This document shows, piece by piece, positions 6,853-9,754 of a DNA stretch of 9,754 nucleotides (the first letter of the stretch is position 1; each line of letters opens with the position of its first letter). Both the position numbers and the translations under genes were made by a program. The notes beneath the pieces are model-generated. The model had not been told where the DNA came from, searched no databases, and saw only the letters and a list, made by a program, of their open reading frames with translations. Origin of the DNA: Candidatus Omnitrophota bacterium (GTDB lineage Bacteria > Omnitrophota > Gorgyraeia > Tantalellales > Tantalellaceae); the NCBI GenBank assembly GCA_018814505.1, contig JAHIZQ010000153.1, forward strand, positions 1-9,754, in the 5' to 3' direction.

Positions 6853-6896
6853 AAAAAATTCAACCTCGCAGGGTATCCTGCGAGGTTGAATTTTTT
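6853..6896 (-). terminator. Strong intrinsic terminator after the kinase gene, perfect 20-bp stem
   Basis: Two 20-nt arms (6853-6872 and 6877-6896) are exact reverse complements around a 4-nt loop. Each arm has a G/C-rich core (CAACCTCGCAGG) and a run of six A or T at its outer end. On the minus strand the stem lies 13 nt after the kinase stop codon and ends in TTTTTTG. The A/T runs make it symmetrical, so it could also stop plus-strand transcription. It separates the two-component operon from recQ. Confidence 0.9.
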
Positions 6897-6909
6897 ATTT
6901 ATTTACACA

Positions 6910-7734
6910 TCAAGATGTCCTCACTCCACCCCGAAGGTCTTTTGGTAAAACAAAACTAAATTTACTGCCTTTTCCAAACTCGCTTTCAACCCATATTTTC
7001 CCTCTATGAAACTCTACAATATCTTTACTTATCGGAAGGCCCAGACCCGTACCGTCCTGTTTGCCAAGAGTAACTCGTTCAAATTTGTCGAATATTTTGC
7101 TATAATCCTCTTTTAAAATTCCAGAACCGGTATCTGATATTTCAAAACGAATCTCTTCTTTTGCATCCTCAAGCTTCACGCCAATATTTCCATTTTCCGG
7201 AGTATACTTTATGGCATTGTTCAAAAGATTTATTATTACCTCGCTTATTCTATCCCTATCCGCCCAAATAAAATCCTCATAACTCGGGATATCTTTTTTT
7301 AGAGTAATCTGTTTTTTGGCGATTTCTCCTTCAAAGCCGGATAGCGTTTCATCCACTAATTCAGACATATTGAACTTCTCTCTCCTCATTTCCATCTTGC
7401 CGGACTCTATTTTAGAAAGATCCAACATATCAGTGACAAGGCGAAGCAAACGCGCCACATTATCGTTCCCTATTTTTATCATTTTTTTCTGTTCCGGATT
7501 TATTTCGCCCACAAACCCGTCAAGAATTACACTTAAAGATTCATTAATTACAAAGAGCGGGTTTTTCAGTTCATGAGAAACATTAGCAACAAATTGTGAT
7601 TTAAGTTCATCGAATCTCTTTAATTTTTCGTTTTTCTTATCCAAATCTTTGTAGAGCGCCGTAAGCGTGTCCCGTGTTTTTCGAAGAACCCAGTTCTGCT
7701 TTTCCAAATCATTTTTTGTCTTTTTTATTGTCAT
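6910..7734 (-). CDS. Soluble sensor histidine kinase (HisKA + HATPase_c)
   Basis: The 274-residue protein (from the preferred ATG at 7734) is a histidine kinase without membrane segments or a recognisable sensor domain. An N-terminal, highly charged, probably coiled-coil helix (residues about 1-45) leads into a dimerisation/phospho-acceptor domain with FVANVSHELKNPL, placing the phospho-histidine at H54. The ATPase domain has the N box NLLNNAIKYTPENG (N173), G1 DTGSG (201-205), F box KIFDKFERV and G2 DGTGLGL (227-233). The longest frame begins 24 nt earlier at 7758, overlapping the receiver gene. However, GGGAGG in the last receiver codons lies 6 nt before the ATG at 7734, while the upstream ATG has only a weak AGGG. 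The start is 1 nt after the receiver stop, a sign of translational coupling. It most likely acts on the receiver encoded just before it, and being cytosolic must sense an internal signal or a partner. Confidence 0.92.
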   Translation of the reverse strand: MTIKKTKNDLEKQNWVLRKTRDTLTALYKDLDKKNEKLKRFDELKSQFVANVSHELKNPLFVINESLSVILDGFVGEINPEQKKMIKIGNDNVARLLRLVTDMLDLSKIESGKMEMRREKFNMSELVDETLSGFEGEIAKKQITLKKDIPSYEDFIWADRDRISEVIINLLNNAIKYTPENGNIGVKLEDAKEEIRFEISDTGSGILKEDYSKIFDKFERVTLGKQDGTGLGLPISKDIVEFHRGKIWVESEFGKGSKFSFVLPKDLRGGVRTS

Positions 7735-7735
7735 A

Positions 7736-8107
7736 CTAATCCTCCCAGGCAAGTTCATTAATTGCCCTGATTAAATGCGCCGAATCAGTTGTTCTAGCAC
7801 AATAATCGTTTGCTCCCGCTGTATGAGCTTTCTCGGCGTCCACCGAATCAATGTCTCCGGTCGTAATAATAACTTTCGGAACTAGTTTGTCTTTAAACTT
7901 TTTGATTCTACGGCAAACCTCAAAACCGTCAATGTCCGGAAGCACCGTATCCGTAATTACAAGATCCGGGTTATCCGATTTTGCTTTTTCGACAGCATCT
8001 TCCCCAGTTCCCGATAGAAGAACGCTATGCCCTTCCTTTTCCAATACATCTTTTAACACCGAAAACATTATGGCATTCTTTTCAACAACAAGTATTCTTT
8101 TCGACAT
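7736..8107 (-). CDS. Single-domain response regulator receiver with altered active site
   Basis: The 123-residue protein is one CheY-like receiver domain with no output domain. The phospho-acceptor is D53 in DLVITDTVLPDIDG, and T83 (IITTGD) matches the conserved Ser/Thr. Two standard residues differ. The acidic pair after the first strand (usually DD or ED) reads E9-K10 in LVVEKNA, and the invariant Lys before Pro is R105 in YCARTTD, with the following Pro replaced by Thr. In CheY, Lys at the second Asp position (D13K) gives an active-like protein, so signalling here may be shifted. The start is the second ATG (8107): AGGAGG abuts the first ATG at 8113 with no spacing, but is 6 nt from the second. 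It is first in an operon with the kinase and probably acts by protein contact rather than DNA binding. Confidence 0.9.
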   Translation of the reverse strand: MSKRILVVEKNAIMFSVLKDVLEKEGHSVLLSGTGEDAVEKAKSDNPDLVITDTVLPDIDGFEVCRRIKKFKDKLVPKVIITTGDIDSVDAEKAHTAGANDYCARTTDSAHLIRAINELAWED

Positions 8108-8175
8108 ATTCATCCTCCTAAGGATACTTCTAAAACCTTTTTCTCTTTTCCAAATAAAACTTATGCTTCGTTCTT

Positions 8176-8200
8176 ATTCTAACACGTGTTTTCCAAACAC
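8176..8200 (-). promoter_or_regulatory. Extended -10 promoter with overlapping palindromes, receiver/kinase operon
   Basis: On the minus strand TGTTAGAAT gives an extended -10 box (TAGAAT at 8181-8176 with TG one base upstream). The -35 region (TTTTGT) is poor. Directly upstream, AACACGTGTT (8181-8190) is a perfect 10-bp palindrome, and an overlapping GTGTTTTCCAAACAC (8186-8200) is a 6-bp inverted repeat with a 3-bp centre. Nested dyads in a spacer suggest an operator. The start would lie near 8169, leaving a leader of about 60 nt. Confidence 0.5.
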
Positions 8201-8225
8201 AAAAATATTTCTCCGGCATTTATTT

Positions 8226-8615
8226 TTATATCATAAAAAAACCAAAAAAAGTTAAAACGACGCCTAAAATAATAGCCGCGAAAGCATGTACTGTTACCAA
8301 GTTTTCGTTCTCTTGATATCTCCGCATAAACATAGCCATACTCTTTGGGAAAACAATTATCCAGATACCTTTAATAAGCCCCAGCCATCCGATAATCGTA
8401 ATTATGACAGTCCAATGAGGAACCCATACATTATGAACCAATATTATAGCGATCCCAACAATGAGAGCAAACATTCCGCCAAAAAGAACCAAAGCTAAGT
8501 TTTTACAAAAATCAACCATTACCTGCTGAAAGAGTTTACGATTAAACAAAAGTCCAATACCCACAATCAGATACACCAATCCAAAAATCCTGGCAATAAA
8601 TAGCGAAGCATCCAT
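8226..8615 (-). CDS. Small four-helix membrane protein of unknown function
   Basis: I do not recognise this gene. From the preferred start it has 129 residues, with four predicted membrane helices at about 5-24, 38-60, 68-89 and 106-127. A basic loop, FNRKLFQQ, lies between helices 1 and 2; a WVPHW motif precedes helix 3; and a charged loop with MRRYQENEN precedes helix 4. The pattern suggests two repeated two-helix hairpins and an inner-membrane location. There is no signal peptide and no catalytic motif. The longest frame starts at an ATG at 8651, but that ATG overlaps the predicted -10 box and lacks a Shine-Dalgarno. The ATG at 8615 follows GGGGGG with about 5-nt spacing. It sits alone between the ATP-grasp gene and the two-component operon, with its own promoter. 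No strong terminator follows, so some read-through into the receiver operon is possible. Confidence 0.75.
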   Translation of the reverse strand: MDASLFIARIFGLVYLIVGIGLLFNRKLFQQVMVDFCKNLALVLFGGMFALIVGIAIILVHNVWVPHWTVIITIIGWLGLIKGIWIIVFPKSMAMFMRRYQENENLVTVHAFAAIILGVVLTFFGFFMI

Positions 8616-8641
8616 ATAGCCCCCCTTTTTTTTGTCATTCG

Positions 8642-8669
8642 AGTATATCATCTTTTATCACAAAAACAA
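8642..8669 (-). promoter_or_regulatory. Extended -10 promoter of the four-helix membrane protein gene
   Basis: On the minus strand TTGTTT (8669-8664), a 16-bp spacer and TATACT (8647-8642) form a promoter, and TG one base before the -10 box makes it an extended type. Transcription would begin near 8635, about 20 nt before the ATG at 8615. The upstream ATG at 8651-8649 lies inside the promoter and would not be transcribed. The promoter directly follows the large inverted repeat. Confidence 0.6.
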
Positions 8670-8670
8670 A

Positions 8671-8730
8671 CCAGGAACATTTACCATTTGTTAACCATAG
8701 CACTTTTTTATAAATGATAAATGTTCCTGG
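8671..8730 (-). terminator. Long inverted repeat, probable terminator of the ATP-grasp gene
   Basis: CCAGGAACATTTA (8671-8683) and TAAATGTTCCTGG (8718-8730) are exact reverse complements. After one mismatch, a further 5 bp pair (CATTT with AAATG), giving 19 positions with one mismatch around a 22-nt loop. On the minus strand the stem starts 20 nt after the ATP-grasp stop and is followed by TTTGTTTTTG, as in an intrinsic terminator. The large loop and long stem are unusual, so a small palindromic mobile remnant is an alternative. Confidence 0.65.
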
Positions 8731-8750
8731 CTATTGAAAGAAAAGTGAAT

Positions 8751-9754
8751 TTAAGCGTCGGTCCAATCCTTCCTTATCCCACTATCCGATTCTAAAAGGA
8801 TTCTGTCTTCGGTCGCGCAAAGGATTCTTTTAATCATGTCCTGATAAGAAATATCCGTGAATTTACACATCCTCGCCAAGTGCCCGTCCCAACACCAGCC
8901 CGGATTAGGATTTATCTCTAACAAATGAGGATCGCCGTCTTTGTCCAACCTCCAGTCAAATCGACAGTAATCCCGGCATTCAAGCCTTTCAAATAACTGC
9001 AACGACCTTTCTTCAATGTACTTTTGCACAGATTCGGAAATATCAGCCGGGATCGATTTAATATTCCAATAAGGTGATTTAGGATCCCATTTTGCCTCAT
9101 ATCCGCATATTTTGGGGAGATTTTCAGGAAGAGCTGAATAATCCTCTTCAATAACCGGTAGTATGTGAATATTATTGGGAAGATTTCCTATCATACCGAT
9201 ACTCAAATCTTTTCCGGATAAAAATTCTTCAACAAGAATAGGGCTATTTGCCCCAATAACATTACGAATCTCATCGATCGCATTAATCATTTCTTCCAGA
9301 CTATACGCCACGCTTCTTTGGGTTATGCCAAAACTGGAGTCCCCCATATTGGGTTTAATAATAACCGGGAAAGGGAAATTCATTTCATAGATATTATCCG
9401 ACGGTTTTAGGTAAAAAGCGTCTGGAACTGAAATTTCCATTTCACGGGATATTCCGCGAACTAACGATTTATCGTAACAAAACGCCAAACATTGCGGATT
9501 GGAACCTGTATAAGGAATTTTAAGCATTTCGAGTAAAGCCGGAACATGCAACTCCTTTTTCGCGTCATTAGAAAATCCCTCATCACACAAATTCAAAACA
9601 TAATCTATCTGGCTTCTATGTTTTGACAGATCAACTATCATCTTATTATGATCATCCAAATAGCAAAAATTGTACCCCTCAAGCCCCGACAATGCCTGTT
9701 TTAATTGATTGATCGTATAATAATCGTCTTCATCAAAAACCTCAGACGGTTTTA
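8751..9754 (-). CDS. Ddl-like ATP-grasp ligase, N-terminus beyond window edge
   Basis: The frame is open to the right edge (in-frame codons from 9752), giving 333 visible residues. The TTG at 9692 is internal, because the 20 residues before it (FDEDDYYTINQLKQAL and neighbours) fit the family's N-terminal domain. This is a D-alanine-D-alanine ligase superfamily ATP-grasp enzyme, which joins a carboxylate to an amine via an acyl-phosphate in the cytosol. Visible motifs are NLCDEGF (54-60), PALLEMLKIPYTGS (71-84), IIKP and GDSSFGI (131-143), VEEFLSGKDLSIGMIGN (174-190), YEAKWD of the mobile loop (218-223), and the metal site D266, E279 and N281 (RFDWR, LLEINPNPGW). R264 matches an active-site Arg of DdlB. 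The NPNPGW ending, in place of the usual NTxPGMT/L of true Ddl, and the lack of cell-wall neighbours favour a paralogue with another substrate. The stop is followed by a long terminator-like repeat. Confidence 0.85.
   Translation of the reverse strand, partial: KPSEVFDEDDYYTINQLKQALSGLEGYNFCYLDDHNKMIVDLSKHRSQIDYVLNLCDEGFSNDAKKELHVPALLEMLKIPYTGSNPQCLAFCYDKSLVRGISREMEISVPDAFYLKPSDNIYEMNFPFPVIIKPNMGDSSFGITQRSVAYSLEEMINAIDEIRNVIGANSPILVEEFLSGKDLSIGMIGNLPNNIHILPVIEEDYSALPENLPKICGYEAKWDPKSPYWNIKSIPADISESVQKYIEERSLQLFERLECRDYCRFDWRLDKDGDPHLLEINPNPGWCWDGHLARMCKFTDISYQDMIKRILCATEDRILLESDSGIRKDWTDA

Noticed and set aside
7851..8255. Plus-strand frame of 134 codons
   Set aside because: It runs antisense across the receiver gene and its promoter, is serine-rich and matches nothing I recognise.
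8918..9151. Minus-strand frame of 77 codons in another phase
   Set aside because: It is nested within the ATP-grasp gene, where the ligase frame carries all family motifs.

Overview
This AT-rich window carries ten protein-coding genes, all read from the minus strand, so the biological order runs from high to low coordinates. No rRNA, tRNA, CRISPR array or intact mobile element was seen. The gene set (RecQ, PTS EIIA proteins without a sugar permease, a soluble two-component pair, a secreted Ntn-hydrolase, a Ddl-like ATP-grasp enzyme) suggests a free-living Gram-negative-type bacterium. The overall style reminds me of AT-rich uncultured lineages such as Omnitrophota. That is an impression, not something the sequence proves.

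Right side (8226-9754): a Ddl-like ATP-grasp ligase whose 5' end lies beyond the right edge, a long inverted repeat that probably terminates it, then an extended -10 promoter and a small four-helix membrane protein of unknown function. Next (6910-8200): a palindrome-rich promoter drives a stand-alone response-regulator receiver, coupled to a soluble histidine kinase. The pair is closed by a perfect 20-bp hairpin terminator. Middle (4968-6806): a full-length RecQ helicase. A 427-bp gene-free stretch (4541-4967) follows, holding degenerate palindromic repeats and a terminator-like hairpin. Then come a secreted choloylglycine hydrolase / penicillin V acylase family enzyme (3431-4540) and a VOC-fold (glyoxalase-like) protein (2897-3364).

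Left side (1-2802) is the most interesting part: an apparent four-gene operon behind a near-consensus promoter (TTGACA, 17 bp, TAAAAT). It encodes (i) an excisionase/MerR-type helix-turn-helix fused to a PTS EIIA domain, (ii) a stand-alone EIIA protein, (iii) a CPA2-type cation/proton antiporter without a cytosolic RCK domain, and (iv) a small PII-like protein cut by the left edge. Three 10-bp direct repeats lie just after the predicted transcription start and may be an operator. I infer a module in which PTS phosphorylation and a PII-type signal control ion/proton antiport, with the first gene regulating its own operon.

Several starts have been moved from the longest reading frame because the Shine-Dalgarno lies inside it or because a promoter overlaps the upstream ATG: the HTH-EIIA protein, the receiver, the kinase and the small membrane protein. 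The ATP-grasp gene was extended to the right edge because its frame stays open.
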